Positions 26,726 through 35,825 of a stretch of DNA of 64,000 nucleotides are shown piece by piece (the first letter of the stretch is position 1; each line of letters opens with the position of its first letter). The notes under the pieces were generated by a model. That model did no database searches and had not been told where the DNA came from. It saw only the letters and a list, made by a program, of their open reading frames with translations. Source of the stretch: Micromonospora sp. CP22 (GTDB lineage Bacteria; Actinomycetota; Actinomycetes; Mycobacteriales; Micromonosporaceae); the NCBI RefSeq assembly GCF_009712475.1, contig NZ_VCJO01000001.1:248001-312000 (forward strand), in the 5' to 3' direction. A program made the translations under genes and the position numbers.

Positions 26726-27514
26726 TTTGTGGCGTGTGCCGACGGCCGGATCGCGTACGAGGTGCACGGGCAGGGGCCCCTGGTGGTGCTCTCGCACGGC
26801 ATGGGGGAGAACCGCCGCTCCTACCGGCACCTGATTCCGTTGCTGGTGGCAGCGGGCTACCGGGTGGCCTCGGTCGACGTACGCGGGCACGGCGACTCGA
26901 CCACCGGCTGGCCGTCGTACACCCCGGCGGAGGTGGGCGGCGACCTGCTCGCGGTGGTGCGTGACCTCGGTGGCGGCCCGGCGGTGCTGGTGGGCAACTC
27001 GTCCAGCGGCGCGGCCGTGGTCTTCGCCGCCACCGAGGCGCCGGAGTCGGTCAACGGCATCGTGTTGGTCGGCGCGTTCGTCAACCAGCCGAAGCTCAAC
27101 CCCTTCATGCGGCTGGCCATGGTCGTGGTGCTGCACAGTCCACGGCTGTTCGGGTTGTTCCGCCGCACGCTCTTTCCCGTGCACCGTCCGGCCGACGACG
27201 CGCAGTACCGCCGGCAGTTGGTGGCGGCGCTGCGCCGGCCCGGCCGGATGGCACCCTTGCGCGGGGTGATCCACCCGGTGGAGCCGCACTGGACCAGCCT
27301 CGCCGCGCAGGTCCGCCAGCCGGTACTGGTGCTGATGGGCACCAGGGATCCCGACTTCTCCGACCCCGGCGCGGAGGCCCGGGCCGCCCGGCGACTCTTC
27401 CCGGTCGCCGAGGCGCGGATGATCACCGAAGCGGGTCACTACCCGCACGCCGATCGCCCGGAGGCGATGGCGCACGAGCTGGTCGCCTTCCTGGCCGAGG
27501 TCAACCGTGCCTAG
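26714..27514 (+). CDS. Alpha/beta hydrolase
   Basis: The 266-residue hydrolase has the oxyanion region LSHGMGENRRSY, the nucleophile elbow VGNSSSGAAV (a Ser replaces the usual last Gly), an acid in MGTRDPDF and His in EAGHYPHADRPE. It acts in the cytoplasm. The substrate is unknown, possibly an ester or lactone that also induces the adjacent regulator. The start is leaderless at ATG 26714, which the promoter geometry supports over ATG 26678. It overlaps the TetR gene by 8 nt. Confidence 0.87.
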   Translation: MSTSFVACADGRIAYEVHGQGPLVVLSHGMGENRRSYRHLIPLLVAAGYRVASVDVRGHGDSTTGWPSYTPAEVGGDLLAVVRDLGGGPAVLVGNSSSGAAVVFAATEAPESVNGIVLVGAFVNQPKLNPFMRLAMVVVLHSPRLFGLFRRTLFPVHRPADDAQYRRQLVAALRRPGRMAPLRGVIHPVEPHWTSLAAQVRQPVLVLMGTRDPDFSDPGAEARAARRLFPVAEARMITEAGHYPHADRPEAMAHELVAFLAEVNRA

Positions 27515-28094
27515 GGCCGGGCTCAACACCCAGATCGTGGTACGTGAGGCGGCCCGGCTCGTCGACGAGGTCGGGTACGGCCAGCTCACCCTCGCCGCGT
27601 TGGCGAACCGGCTCGGCGTGGCACTGCCCAGCCTCTACAAGCACGTCAAGGGTGCCGAGGCGCTCGCGCAGCAGTTGTCCGCGCTGGCCACCGCGGAGAT
27701 CGCCGACGAGATGACCACAGCTGCCGCCGGGCGCAGCGGCGAGGACGCGCTACGGGCCGTCGCCGCCGCCTACCGCTCGTACGCCCGTCGGCACCCCGGC
27801 CGCTATCCGGCCACCCAGCGGGTACCGGATCCGGCCGACCCGGCGCACCTGGCCGCCGGGGAACGCGCGGTCGGCGTCGTCTACGCCATCCTGCGGGGAT
27901 ACGGCATCGAGGGCGACGCCGCAGTGGACGGGGTCCGGATGTTCCGCGCGGCGGTGCACGGCTTCGTCTCGCTGGAGGCGACCGGAGACTTCGGACTACC
28001 CCGCGACGTCAACCGGTCCTTCGACCGGATGATCGCCGCCCTGGACGTGGCGTTCCGTTCCTGGCCCGCCTCGGCGGAGCCCGACGCTGCCTGA
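27507..28094 (+). CDS. TetR/AcrR-family repressor (WHG C-terminal domain)
   Basis: The 195-residue regulator has an N-terminal TetR helix-turn-helix (LTLAALANRLGVALPSLYKHVKG, about residues 23-46) and a TetR_C WHG-type ligand-binding domain ending AALDVAFRSW. GTG 27507 overlaps the hydrolase stop, so the two proteins are made in fixed ratio. Two GCTA-N7-TAGC sites over the operon promoter are likely its operators, giving negative autoregulation. Confidence 0.9.
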   Translation: MPRAGLNTQIVVREAARLVDEVGYGQLTLAALANRLGVALPSLYKHVKGAEALAQQLSALATAEIADEMTTAAAGRSGEDALRAVAAAYRSYARRHPGRYPATQRVPDPADPAHLAAGERAVGVVYAILRGYGIEGDAAVDGVRMFRAAVHGFVSLEATGDFGLPRDVNRSFDRMIAALDVAFRSWPASAEPDAA

Positions 28095-28154
28095 CCCGAG
28101 TCGGCCGGTAGATCACACTTCCGTCGGCGCTACCGCAGGCTTTACCCTTCGCCG

Positions 28155-29558
28155 GTGAATGAGGGGGCCCCGGCGGGCGACGACCATCCAGCGGTGACCA
28201 GCCCGGCAGCGCAGGAGGCGGCGCTGCCACCCACAACGGTGATGCCCGACGCCGACCCGGTCCCCGAGCGACGGCCGCGTCGCCGATGGCCATTGTGGGC
28301 CGCCGTGGTGGCGGTGGTGCTGGCGTTGGGTGTCGGCGTACCGGCGGCGCTGCTGAACGGTCGACTGTCCGATGCAAAGGTCGGTGAACCGGCCGTTGCC
28401 GCCTCGCCGACGGAGAACCCCACCACCATCGCCGCCCGGCAGGTCGCCGAACGGATCACCGCGCAACTCGACAAGCAGGCCGCCGCGCTGCTCGACGGCG
28501 ACCGGTCCGGGTTCGCCGCGATCGCGGCCCCAGCCGTACGCCCTGACCTGCGTCGGCGGTTCGCCGCGCTCCGGGCCCTGCGGGTGACGCGCTGGCAGGG
28601 CCGTCCGAGTGGCCTGCCCACCTCGGCGGGGCGCCCCGGACAGTGGCGGGTGCAGATCGAGTTCCAGTACTGCTTCGTCGCGCCGAATTGCCAACCGAGC
28701 CCGATGGTGGTGGAGACCCGCTGGCGGGACGGTGCGCAACCCCGACTGCTCGCCCTGTCGAAGTCGAAGTCCTCGCCGTACGTGAACGGTCGCTTCAACG
28801 GCCAGCCCGGTGCCCTGCCCTGGGAGATCAGCAAGCTGGCCGTGGTGGTCGGCAAGCGCGTCATGGTGGCCAGTACCCCGGATCACCGCAACCGGTTGCC
28901 GGGGTTGTTGAAGCGGGCCGAGGCGGCGGCGAAGGTGGCCGACACCTATGTCGTCGACGGTACGCCTCCGGACATGTACCGCGTCTTCTACGCCGGGCCG
29001 AAGGAGTGGAAGCGGTGGTACGGCGGTGACCAACCGGAATGGGGTGCCGGGGCCGCGATCAACACCGGTGGCGGGCACTACGAGGTGATACTGGCACCCG
29101 AGACGCTCGACTACTACGGCCCCGCGTTGGACGAACTGCTCCGTCACGAACTGGCCCATGCCGCCTCACTGCCGGACAAGAGCTACTGGGACGACTCGGC
29201 TTGGTGGCTGATCGAAGGGTTGGCCGAGCACGCGGGTGCCGACGGCCAGCCGGTCTCCCGGTACGACGGACTGGCGCCCACCCGCCGGCTGGTGACCGGC
29301 GACTGGGACGGCAAGCTGGACGGACTCCTTCCCGACGACGACACGCCCGACCGGAAGGTGACCGGCAGCTACGGGATCGCCTACCTCGCCTTCCGGCACC
29401 TGGTCGACCGGTTCGGCGAGGAGCAGGCGTTCGCCTTCTTCAAGGCGGTGGTGTACGACCTGCGGCGACCGGAGCAGACCACCGAGGAGATCTTCGGCGA
29501 GTCCTGGTCGAGCCTGCGTAAGGAGTGCGTCGCGTACATCCGCAAGGCCGTGCGCTGA
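28155..29558 (+). CDS. Membrane-anchored putative metallopeptidase (HELAH)
   Basis: The 467-residue protein has an N-terminal cytoplasmic Pro/Ala segment, one membrane helix (about residues 45-66) and a large external part. LRHELAHAAS near residue 331 is an HExxH zinc site, and LIEGLAEHAG about 24 residues later supplies a Glu, the gluzincin arrangement of the peptidase MA-like group. Before it lies a roughly 250-residue region with a DUF-like cystatin or NTF2 appearance that I do not recognise. GTG 28155 follows TACCCT by 6 nt. A MacAB-like exporter follows. Confidence 0.78.
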   Translation: MNEGAPAGDDHPAVTSPAAQEAALPPTTVMPDADPVPERRPRRRWPLWAAVVAVVLALGVGVPAALLNGRLSDAKVGEPAVAASPTENPTTIAARQVAERITAQLDKQAAALLDGDRSGFAAIAAPAVRPDLRRRFAALRALRVTRWQGRPSGLPTSAGRPGQWRVQIEFQYCFVAPNCQPSPMVVETRWRDGAQPRLLALSKSKSSPYVNGRFNGQPGALPWEISKLAVVVGKRVMVASTPDHRNRLPGLLKRAEAAAKVADTYVVDGTPPDMYRVFYAGPKEWKRWYGGDQPEWGAGAAINTGGGHYEVILAPETLDYYGPALDELLRHELAHAASLPDKSYWDDSAWWLIEGLAEHAGADGQPVSRYDGLAPTRRLVTGDWDGKLDGLLPDDDTPDRKVTGSYGIAYLAFRHLVDRFGEEQAFAFFKAVVYDLRRPEQTTEEIFGESWSSLRKECVAYIRKAVR

Positions 29559-29618
29559 CCCGGTGGCCTGGTCGGGGCGGTCGGGGCGACATCGACAGAT
29601 GCTCGTAGCATGTGTCGC

Positions 29619-30998
29619 GTGCGCCGCTCCGACTCGCCGCGGTTGCCAGCCACTCGGCTGCGCCTGGTCACCGTTCTGCTCGCCGTCACCGTACTGACCC
29701 TCACCACCGCAGCTTCCTGTGGTGGTGACGAGCCGCCGATCGCGCTCGCCGCAGCGACGCGCGCCGCAGTGGCGGAGGAGATCGATGCTCCCGCCACCGT
29801 TGTCGCCCGGGCGGCGGCCACCCTCACCGCCCCGGCCGACGGCACGCTGGCCCGCCTCCGGGTGGAGCCGGGTCAGCGGGTCAAGCGGGGGCAGGTGCTC
29901 GCCGTGATCAACTCACCGTCGGCCCGGGAACGCCTCCGCCAGGCCCGCGCCGCGCTGCGGGCCGCGCAACGCGCCGGTGGCGGCGGTGGCGGCGGCGACC
30001 TCGTCGGGTCGCTGCGCGGCACCGACCGCGCCGCCGACGCCACGCACGCCGCCGCCCGAGCCGCGGCGGCGAAGATCAGCGACCCGGAACTCCGCAAGGC
30101 GCTGCTCGCCCAGGTCGAGGCGGCACAGCGCCGGTACGACGCGGCGGCCCGCGCCGCCGACCGGGCGGTACGGGAGGTGCAGCGCGGCGTACGCAACCTG
30201 AACAGCGCGGTCAGCGCGCTCGCCACCGCCCAGCGACTTCAGGCACAGCAGGCGTACGACCTGGCCAAGGCGACCGTCGACGCGTTGACCCTGCGCGCCC
30301 CGATCGCCGGTGTCGTGCAGCCGGGCGGCGTCAGCACCGGCACCGGCTCGGCGGGAGCCCTCGCCGGGCTGCTCGGATCGGGTGGAATGCCGTCGGGGAT
30401 CGGTGGGGAGTCGTTCGGTGCGCCGGCCGGACCGCCGCCGGGCGTGGACACCGCGGTTCCGGTGGGCGGTCGGGTCACCGCCGGCACCCCGGTGCTGACC
30501 GTGGTGGACACCCGCGAGCTGGGTCTGCTCGCCGAGGTCGACGAGACGGACGTCCTGCTGGTCCGCCCCGGGCTGACCGGCACCGTCGAACTCGACGCCG
30601 TCACCGGTGCCAGCTACCAGGCGACGGTGCAGTCGATCGACGTACTGCCCACCACCTCGGCCCGGGGCGGGGTGAGCTACCGGGTGCGACTCGCCCTCGG
30701 CCCCGGGCAGTTCGGTGAAGCCGAGCCCGCGCCCACCCCGCGCCCCGGGATGAACGCGGTGCTGCGGCTGCGGGTCCGGGAGGAGGCGGACGCGGTGACC
30801 GTGCCCGCGTCGGCGCTCTTCTCGGTCGACGGCCGGGACACCGTCTGGCTGGTCCGCGACGGCCGCGCCGACCGGGCCGTGGTCACCGTCGGCGTCCAGG
30901 GGCAGGATCTGGTGCAGATCGTCGACGGGGTGCAGGCCGGCGACCGGATCGTGATCCGGGGCACCGACCAGGTCCGCGAGGGCCAGGAGATCGGGTGA
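29619..30998 (+). CDS. MacA/HlyD-type membrane fusion protein (lipoprotein)
   Basis: The 459-residue protein has a signal peptide with lipobox TTAASC, a biotinyl-lipoyl half-motif (ADGTLARLRVEPGQRVKRGQ), a long Ala/Arg coiled-coil hairpin (about residues 100-215), a second lipoyl half (TLRAPIAGVVQ) and beta-barrel domains. It is the adaptor of a tripartite-like exporter. Because the cell has no outer membrane it probably presents substrate to the permease or extends across the wall. GTG 29619 lies 7 nt after TAGCAT (29606-29611). It overlaps the ATPase gene by 4 nt. Confidence 0.88.
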   Translation: MRRSDSPRLPATRLRLVTVLLAVTVLTLTTAASCGGDEPPIALAAATRAAVAEEIDAPATVVARAAATLTAPADGTLARLRVEPGQRVKRGQVLAVINSPSARERLRQARAALRAAQRAGGGGGGGDLVGSLRGTDRAADATHAAARAAAAKISDPELRKALLAQVEAAQRRYDAAARAADRAVREVQRGVRNLNSAVSALATAQRLQAQQAYDLAKATVDALTLRAPIAGVVQPGGVSTGTGSAGALAGLLGSGGMPSGIGGESFGAPAGPPPGVDTAVPVGGRVTAGTPVLTVVDTRELGLLAEVDETDVLLVRPGLTGTVELDAVTGASYQATVQSIDVLPTTSARGGVSYRVRLALGPGQFGEAEPAPTPRPGMNAVLRLRVREEADAVTVPASALFSVDGRDTVWLVRDGRADRAVVTVGVQGQDLVQIVDGVQAGDRIVIRGTDQVREGQEIG

Positions 30999-31729
30999 GC
31001 CGGGCTCCGGCGATCGAAGCGGTCGACGTCTCCCGGACGTACCAGCTGGACGGCGTGTCGGTGCCCGCCCTGCGCGGGGTGTCGCTGACCGTCGAAGCCG
31101 GGGACTATGTCGCGCTGATCGGGCCCTCCGGCTCCGGCAAGTCCACCCTGATGCATCTGCTCGGTGGGCTGGACCGCCCCAGCGGCGGCCGGTTGGTCAT
31201 CGGTGGCCGGGAGGTGGGCACCCTCACCGCCCCGGAGTTGGCCCGGCTGCGCAACGAGACCATCGGCTTCGTGTTCCAGGCGTTCCACCTGCTGCCGCGT
31301 ACCTCGGCGGTGGACAACGTGGCGTTGCCGCTGGTGTACCGGGGCGTGAGTGCGCGGCAGCGGCGTGAGCGCGCCGCCGCGATGCTCGGGCGGGTCGGCC
31401 TGGGTCACCGGTTGCACCACCGGCCCAACCAGCTCTCCGGCGGCGAGCAGCAGCGGGTGGCGATCGCCCGAGCCCTGGTCACGGATCCGACCGTGCTGCT
31501 GGCCGACGAACCGACCGGCAACCTGGACAGCACCACCGGTGCCGCCGTGCTGGAACTGCTGGAACGCCTCAACGGCGAGTCCGGGGTGGCGCTGGTGATG
31601 GTCACCCACGACGCGGAGGTGGCGGCGCGGGCGCGGCGACGCATCGCGATGCGCGACGGCGTGGTGGTCGCCGACAGCGCCGCCGAATCCGGCTCGACCG
31701 AGGTGGCGGACGGAGGGGCTGGCGCGTGA
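30995..31729 (+). CDS. ABC transporter ATP-binding protein (MacB/LolD type)
   Basis: The 244-residue ATPase has Walker A GPSGSGKSTLMHLLGGLD, Q-loop FVFQAFHLLP, signature LSGGEQQRVAIARAL and Walker B LLADEPTGNLD. It belongs to the mechanotransmission MacB/FtsE/LolD class that couples cytoplasmic ATP hydrolysis to extracellular movement. The GTG start overlaps the adaptor's TGA (GTGA), and its own stop overlaps the permease start in the same way. Confidence 0.93.
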   Translation: MSRAPAIEAVDVSRTYQLDGVSVPALRGVSLTVEAGDYVALIGPSGSGKSTLMHLLGGLDRPSGGRLVIGGREVGTLTAPELARLRNETIGFVFQAFHLLPRTSAVDNVALPLVYRGVSARQRRERAAAMLGRVGLGHRLHHRPNQLSGGEQQRVAIARALVTDPTVLLADEPTGNLDSTTGAAVLELLERLNGESGVALVMVTHDAEVAARARRRIAMRDGVVVADSAAESGSTEVADGGAGA

Positions 31730-32910
31730 GGGTGGCCGAAGCCTGGCGGGTGGCGTGGGACGCGTTGCGCGCGAACCGGATGCGCAGCGCGTTGACCATG
31801 CTCGGGGTGGTCATCGGGGTGGCCTCCGTGGTGTTGCTGGTGGCCATCGGCACCGGCACCAAGCAGCGGGTGGAGCAGCAGGTCGAGGGCCTCGGTTCCA
31901 ACCTGCTGCTGGTCGTGCCGGGGCGACTCGACGTGGGTAGCGCGCCGGCGCTCTCCCCGCTCACCCTCCAGGACGTGGACGCCGTCGGCCGGGTGGTGGG
32001 TGATCCGAGCCGGGTGGCGGTGACGGTCGCCTCCGGGGCGACCGTGCGGGCCGGCAACCGGGAGGACTTCACCACCGTCCAAGGGGTGCTGGAGACGACC
32101 CCCACGGTCTTCGCCCGGGAGGTCGCCCGGGGGCGATACCTGACCGGTTCCGACGTGGACACCGGTCGCCGGGTCGCGGTGCTCGGCGACTCCGTCGCCC
32201 GCTCCCTCTTCCCGGATCGGGAGGCGGTCGGTCAGCAGCTCAACGTGGCCGGCGTGCGCTTCCGGGTGATCGGTGTCTTCACCCCGCTCGGGCAGAGCCT
32301 CGGGGTGGACCGGGACGACGAGGTACACGTGCCGGTGACGGCGGCGCAGCGGCTCTACGGCACCCAACGGGTCGACGCCATCGCGGTGAAGGCCCCGGAC
32401 CGGGAACGGATCGACGAACTCGGTGAGCGGATCGTGGCCGAGCTGAACGGTCGACACCCGGGTACCGAGTTCAGCGCCGTGACTCAGGAGCAGATCCTCG
32501 GTGTGCTGGGCGACATCCTGGGCATCCTGACCGGCGTACTGGCCGCCATCGCGGGCATCTCGCTGCTGGTCGGTGGGGTCGGCGTCTCCAACATCATGCT
32601 GGTCTCGGTCCGGGAACGGACCCGGGAGATCGGTCTGCGCAAGGCGGTCGGCGCCCGGCCCCGAGACATCGGGGTGCAGTTCCTGCTGGAGGCGGTGCTG
32701 CTGACCTCGGCCGGTGGCCTCACCGGGATGGCCCTCGGCGTGGGCGGCGCGCTGTTGGTGGCCGCCGTCTCACCCATCCCGGCGGCGGTGACCTGGTGGT
32801 CGCTGGCACTGGCCTTCGGCGTCTCGGCGGCGGTGGGCATCATCTTCGGGGTGGTACCCGCCCAGCGGGCTGGTCGGCTCGATCCCGTGGTGGCCCTGCG
32901 CTCAGAGTGA
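31726..32910 (+). CDS. ABC transporter permease (MacB/FtsX family)
   Basis: The 394-residue permease has one N-terminal helix (about residues 18-42), a roughly 230-residue extracellular MacB_PCD domain and three C-terminal helices. The cytoplasmic loop RERTREIGLRKAVGARPRDI is the FtsX/MacB signature. With the two upstream genes it forms a complete exporter, probably for a peptide, toxin or lipid. T6 at 32977-32982 lies downstream but without a clear stem. Confidence 0.92.
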   Translation: MRVAEAWRVAWDALRANRMRSALTMLGVVIGVASVVLLVAIGTGTKQRVEQQVEGLGSNLLLVVPGRLDVGSAPALSPLTLQDVDAVGRVVGDPSRVAVTVASGATVRAGNREDFTTVQGVLETTPTVFAREVARGRYLTGSDVDTGRRVAVLGDSVARSLFPDREAVGQQLNVAGVRFRVIGVFTPLGQSLGVDRDDEVHVPVTAAQRLYGTQRVDAIAVKAPDRERIDELGERIVAELNGRHPGTEFSAVTQEQILGVLGDILGILTGVLAAIAGISLLVGGVGVSNIMLVSVRERTREIGLRKAVGARPRDIGVQFLLEAVLLTSAGGLTGMALGVGGALLVAAVSPIPAAVTWWSLALAFGVSAAVGIIFGVVPAQRAGRLDPVVALRSE

Positions 32911-33135
32911 TCTCCCCGATACCCGTGGCCGAGGTTGATCGGTGTCGGAACCCGGGACACAGCACCCGACCAGGGGTTTTTTCTCACCAGGCGGCAACCG
33001 ATCATGATCAGTTGCGGGAAGGGATCGCGCCGGTCACAGCCGCCCCGCTACCGTACTGGTAACACGCGCGTCGCCGGCCGCGCGGGAGGACCCGTGTGGC
33101 GGCACGCGCCGGGCATGGGATGGGTCGGGTGAGCC

Positions 33136-33345
33136 ATGGCCGGGTCGCAGTCCGACGGTCGGCTGTCGGATGTCAAGTTCCTGACCGTCGCCGAGGTGGC
33201 GACGGTCATGCGGGTGTCGAAGATGACGGTCTACCGCCTGGTGCACAGCGGTGAGTTGGCCGCCGTGCGGGTGGGCAGGTCGTTCCGGGTACCCGAGCAC
33301 GCGGTGCACGAATACCTGCGTGGCGCCTTCCAGGAGACCGCCTGA
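33136..33345 (+). CDS. Small excisionase-type HTH protein (Rv0500A-like)
   Basis: The 69-residue protein is essentially one MerR-like winged helix-turn-helix (FLTVAEVATVMRVSKMTVYRLVHSGELAAVRVG, about residues 13-45). It belongs to the BldC/Xis-like small DNA-binding proteins and matches Rv0500A, found next to the same ribosomal protein gene in mycobacteria. There is no integrase nearby, so a phage role is unlikely. It is a probable chromosomal regulator. The ATG is preceded by GGGTGAG. Confidence 0.87.
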   Translation: MAGSQSDGRLSDVKFLTVAEVATVMRVSKMTVYRLVHSGELAAVRVGRSFRVPEHAVHEYLRGAFQETA

Positions 33346-33356
33346 CCCGGGTGCGG

Positions 33357-33377
33357 ACCGGGCCGTACGGGCCCGGT
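33357..33377 (+). terminator. Terminator after the small HTH gene
   Basis: ACCGGGCC (33357-33364) and GGCCCGGT (33370-33377) form an 8-bp GC stem with a five-base loop, 11 nt after the stop. Confidence 0.7.
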
Positions 33378-33402
33378 GGAACGGGCATCGAGCGGGGGCG
33401 CG

Positions 33403-33432
33403 TTGGTCCTGTTGACGCCTCCCCGCTACGCT
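33403..33432 (+). promoter_or_regulatory. Promoter of the bS22 gene
   Basis: TTGGTC (33403-33408), an 18-nt spacer and TACGCT (33427-33432) predict transcription from about 33439. This leaves a roughly 128-nt 5' untranslated region before the 33-residue ribosomal protein, long for this genome and possibly regulatory. Confidence 0.5.
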
Positions 33433-33567
33433 GGACTCCGATCGTGACCGCTGGTGCGCTCCGCCGCCCATCCCGCCGGTCCGGTCCCTGTCCGTAAGCG
33501 GTCGCCGACGCCACAGGCTCGTGGTGTTCTCCCGATCGCGCCGCACGTTGCATCGAAAGGCTGTCGT

Positions 33568-33669
33568 ATGGGCTCGGTGGTCAAGAAGCGCCGCAAGCGC
33601 ATGGCTAAGAAGAAGCACCGCAAGCTGCTGCGCAAGACCCGCGTCCAGCGTCGCCGTCTCGGCAAGTGA
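33568..33669 (+). CDS. Small ribosomal subunit protein bS22 (AURKAIP1/COX24 domain)
   Basis: The 33-residue, extremely basic protein starts [19 protein letters not shown] and ends RRRLGK. It matches the actinobacterial AURKAIP1-like peptide found in mycobacterial 30S structures as bS22 (Rv0500B equivalent). The ATG is preceded by GAAAGG at 8 nt. It is too short for many gene finders. It is flanked by the small HTH gene and the GalE2-like gene, as in M. tuberculosis. Confidence 0.92.
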   Translation: MGSVVKKRRKRMAKKKHRKLLRKTRVQRRRLGK

Positions 33670-33786
33670 CCGACGCCGGGCGCAGGCCCGGCGTCCGTCC
33701 TTGCCAACTTGTCGACCCTCGGAGGCTCAGGTGATCAGGCCGTGGCTGTCCCGGCTCGGTCCCACCTGCCGGGGCGGGTGCGAGAC

Positions 33787-34860
33787 ATGACCCCCGGTGG
33801 CTCCCAGAGCCTCCCGGGGGTCGTCGTCGTGACCGGAGTCAGCCGCTACCTGGGCGCGCACGTCGCGGCCCGGCTCGCCGCCGACCCACGGATCGACCGG
33901 GTCATCGGCATCGACCTGCCGGAGCCGGGTCCCGAGATCGAGGCGCTGCTCGACCGGGTCGAACGCATCCGGATCGACGCCGGCTCGGTGGGGGGTCTCC
34001 TCGCCGACCTCGACGTGGACACCGTGGTGCATCTGGCCCTGGTCAGCTCCCCGGATCCACAGCACGGTGGTCGGGCGGCGATGAAGGAACAGAACGTCAT
34101 CGGCACCATGCAGTTGCTCGCCGCCTGCCAGCGGGCACCGCGACTGCGCAAGATCGTGGTCCGTTCCTCCACTGCGGCGTACGGTGCCTCGTTCCGTGAC
34201 CCGGCCGTCTTCACCGAGGAGACCGAGCCGCGCGAGGTGCCGCGTGGCGGCTTCGGCCGCGACATCCTCGACATCGAGGGGTACGTCCGTGGCTTCCGCC
34301 GACGGCGCGGTGACGTCACCGCCACCGTGCTGCGCTTCGCGCCGTTCATCGGCTCGACGGCGGACACCACGCTCACCCGCTACTTCGCGCAGCCGGTGGT
34401 GCCCACCATCCTCGGTCGGGACGCCCGGTTGCAGTTCCTGCACTTCGAGGACGCGCTGGAAGTGCTGCACCGGTCGGTCGTCGAGGACCATCCCGGCACC
34501 TTCAACGTCGCCGGGCCCGGGGTGCTCGCGCTGTCGCAGGCGATCCGCCGCGCCGGGCGGATCGCCGTGCCGGTGCTGGAGCCGGGCCTGTCCGGTGCTG
34601 TCGCGCTCGCCCGGCTCATGGGCTTCGGCCGCTACGGCCTCGACCAGGTCGACCTCTTCGTGCACGGCCGGGTGGTGGACATCTCCCGGCTGGAGCGGGA
34701 GTACGGTTTCACCCCCCGCTCCACCGCCGCCGCCTTCGACGACTTCATCCGGGCACACCACGGGCGTGCCGTGGTCACCCGGGACCAACTGGCCGCTGCC
34801 GAGAAGCTGGTCTTGGACCAGATCAGGCAGGTTCGCAGCGCTGTCCGGGAGCGGTCGTGA
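33787..34860 (+). CDS. NAD-dependent epimerase/dehydratase (GalE2/Rv0501-like)
   Basis: The 357-residue extended SDR has a variant glycine motif VVVTGVSRYLGAHVA, the VVHLALVSSP segment and SSTAAYGAS. The usual Tyr-x3-Lys catalytic pair is not evident, so epimerase activity is uncertain despite the family name. It corresponds to Rv0501. ATG 33787 is taken because the first beta strand starts soon after it. The stop overlaps the acyltransferase start (GTGA), so both are made together, perhaps for a membrane lipid. Confidence 0.87.
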   Translation: MTPGGSQSLPGVVVVTGVSRYLGAHVAARLAADPRIDRVIGIDLPEPGPEIEALLDRVERIRIDAGSVGGLLADLDVDTVVHLALVSSPDPQHGGRAAMKEQNVIGTMQLLAACQRAPRLRKIVVRSSTAAYGASFRDPAVFTEETEPREVPRGGFGRDILDIEGYVRGFRRRRGDVTATVLRFAPFIGSTADTTLTRYFAQPVVPTILGRDARLQFLHFEDALEVLHRSVVEDHPGTFNVAGPGVLALSQAIRRAGRIAVPVLEPGLSGAVALARLMGFGRYGLDQVDLFVHGRVVDISRLEREYGFTPRSTAAAFDDFIRAHHGRAVVTRDQLAAAEKLVLDQIRQVRSAVRERS

Positions 34861-35825
34861 GTAGGCCGGAGGAGCAGCACGACGAGTCGCGCCTCGACAA
34901 CCGGTACGCCGTACCGCCGCCGGTGACGCCCGACACCGACCCGGCCCGACAAAACGGACACCGCCCGGCGCCGGACCAGGTCGGCGACGTCTGGGACCGG
35001 CGGGTCGCCAGCGGCCTGGCCTTCCTGCGCCGCCGGTTGGCCGGCGACTACGAGGTGGACGAGTTCGGCTTCGACCCGGAGCTGACCGAGGCGGTCTTCC
35101 ACCCGCTGCTGCGTCGGCTCTACCGTGACTGGTTCCGCACCGAGGTCAGCGGCCTGGAGAACGTCCCCACGGACGGGGCGGGACTGATCGTCGGCAACCA
35201 CTCCGGCACGGTCGCCCTGGACGCGCTGATCCTCTCCACCGCGCTGCACCACGAGCACCCCGACCATCGCTACCTGCGGCTGCTCGGCGCGGACCTGGTC
35301 TTCCGGATGCCGGTGGTCTCCGAGATCGCGCGCAAGACCGGCGGCACGGTGGCCTGCAACCCGGACGCCGAGCGGTTACTGCGCAACGGTGAACTGGTGG
35401 GTGTCTTCCCGGAGGGCTTCAAGGGCGTCGGCAAGCTGTACGCGGAACGCTACAAGCTGCAACGCTTCGGGCGGGGTGGCTTCGTCTCGGCGGCGCTGCG
35501 TACCGGCACCCCGATCATCCCGGTGGCGATCGTCGGCGGCGAGGAGATCTACCCGATGCTCGCCGACATCAAGCCCCTGGCCCGACTGCTCAAGCTGCCG
35601 TACTTCCCGGTGACCCCGACCTTCCCCTGGCTCGGCCCGCTGGGCATGGTGCCGCTACCGAGCAAGTGGCTGATCGAGTTCTGCCCGCCGATCCCGACGG
35701 CGCACCTGATGGACTCGGCGGACGATCCGCTCGTCGTGTTCAACCTCGCCGACCAGGTACGGGAGACTATCCAGCAGACCCTGCACCAGTTGCTGGAGCG
35801 CCGGCCTGACCCGTTCGGCCCTTAG
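34857..35825 (+). CDS. Lysophospholipid acyltransferase-family protein (Rv0502-like)
   Basis: The 322-residue PlsC-like protein has GNHSGTVALD (a stretched form of the HX4D site) near residue 116 and FPEGFKGVGK, the phosphate-binding motif III. The N-terminal 45 residues are polar and probably disordered. It presumably transfers a fatty acyl group to a glycerolipid at the inner membrane face. It is translationally coupled to the epimerase-like gene. Confidence 0.88.
   Translation: MSRPEEQHDESRLDNRYAVPPPVTPDTDPARQNGHRPAPDQVGDVWDRRVASGLAFLRRRLAGDYEVDEFGFDPELTEAVFHPLLRRLYRDWFRTEVSGLENVPTDGAGLIVGNHSGTVALDALILSTALHHEHPDHRYLRLLGADLVFRMPVVSEIARKTGGTVACNPDAERLLRNGELVGVFPEGFKGVGKLYAERYKLQRFGRGGFVSAALRTGTPIIPVAIVGGEEIYPMLADIKPLARLLKLPYFPVTPTFPWLGPLGMVPLPSKWLIEFCPPIPTAHLMDSADDPLVVFNLADQVRETIQQTLHQLLERRPDPFGP

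Noticed and set aside
32977..32982. T6 run after the MacB-like permease as a classical rho-independent terminator
   Set aside because: No convincing stem precedes it. Only a weak AACCC/GGGTT pairing can be drawn.
33136..33345. Phage excisionase
   Set aside because: There is no integrase, attachment site or phage gene nearby, and the position next to bS22 matches the mycobacterial chromosome order.
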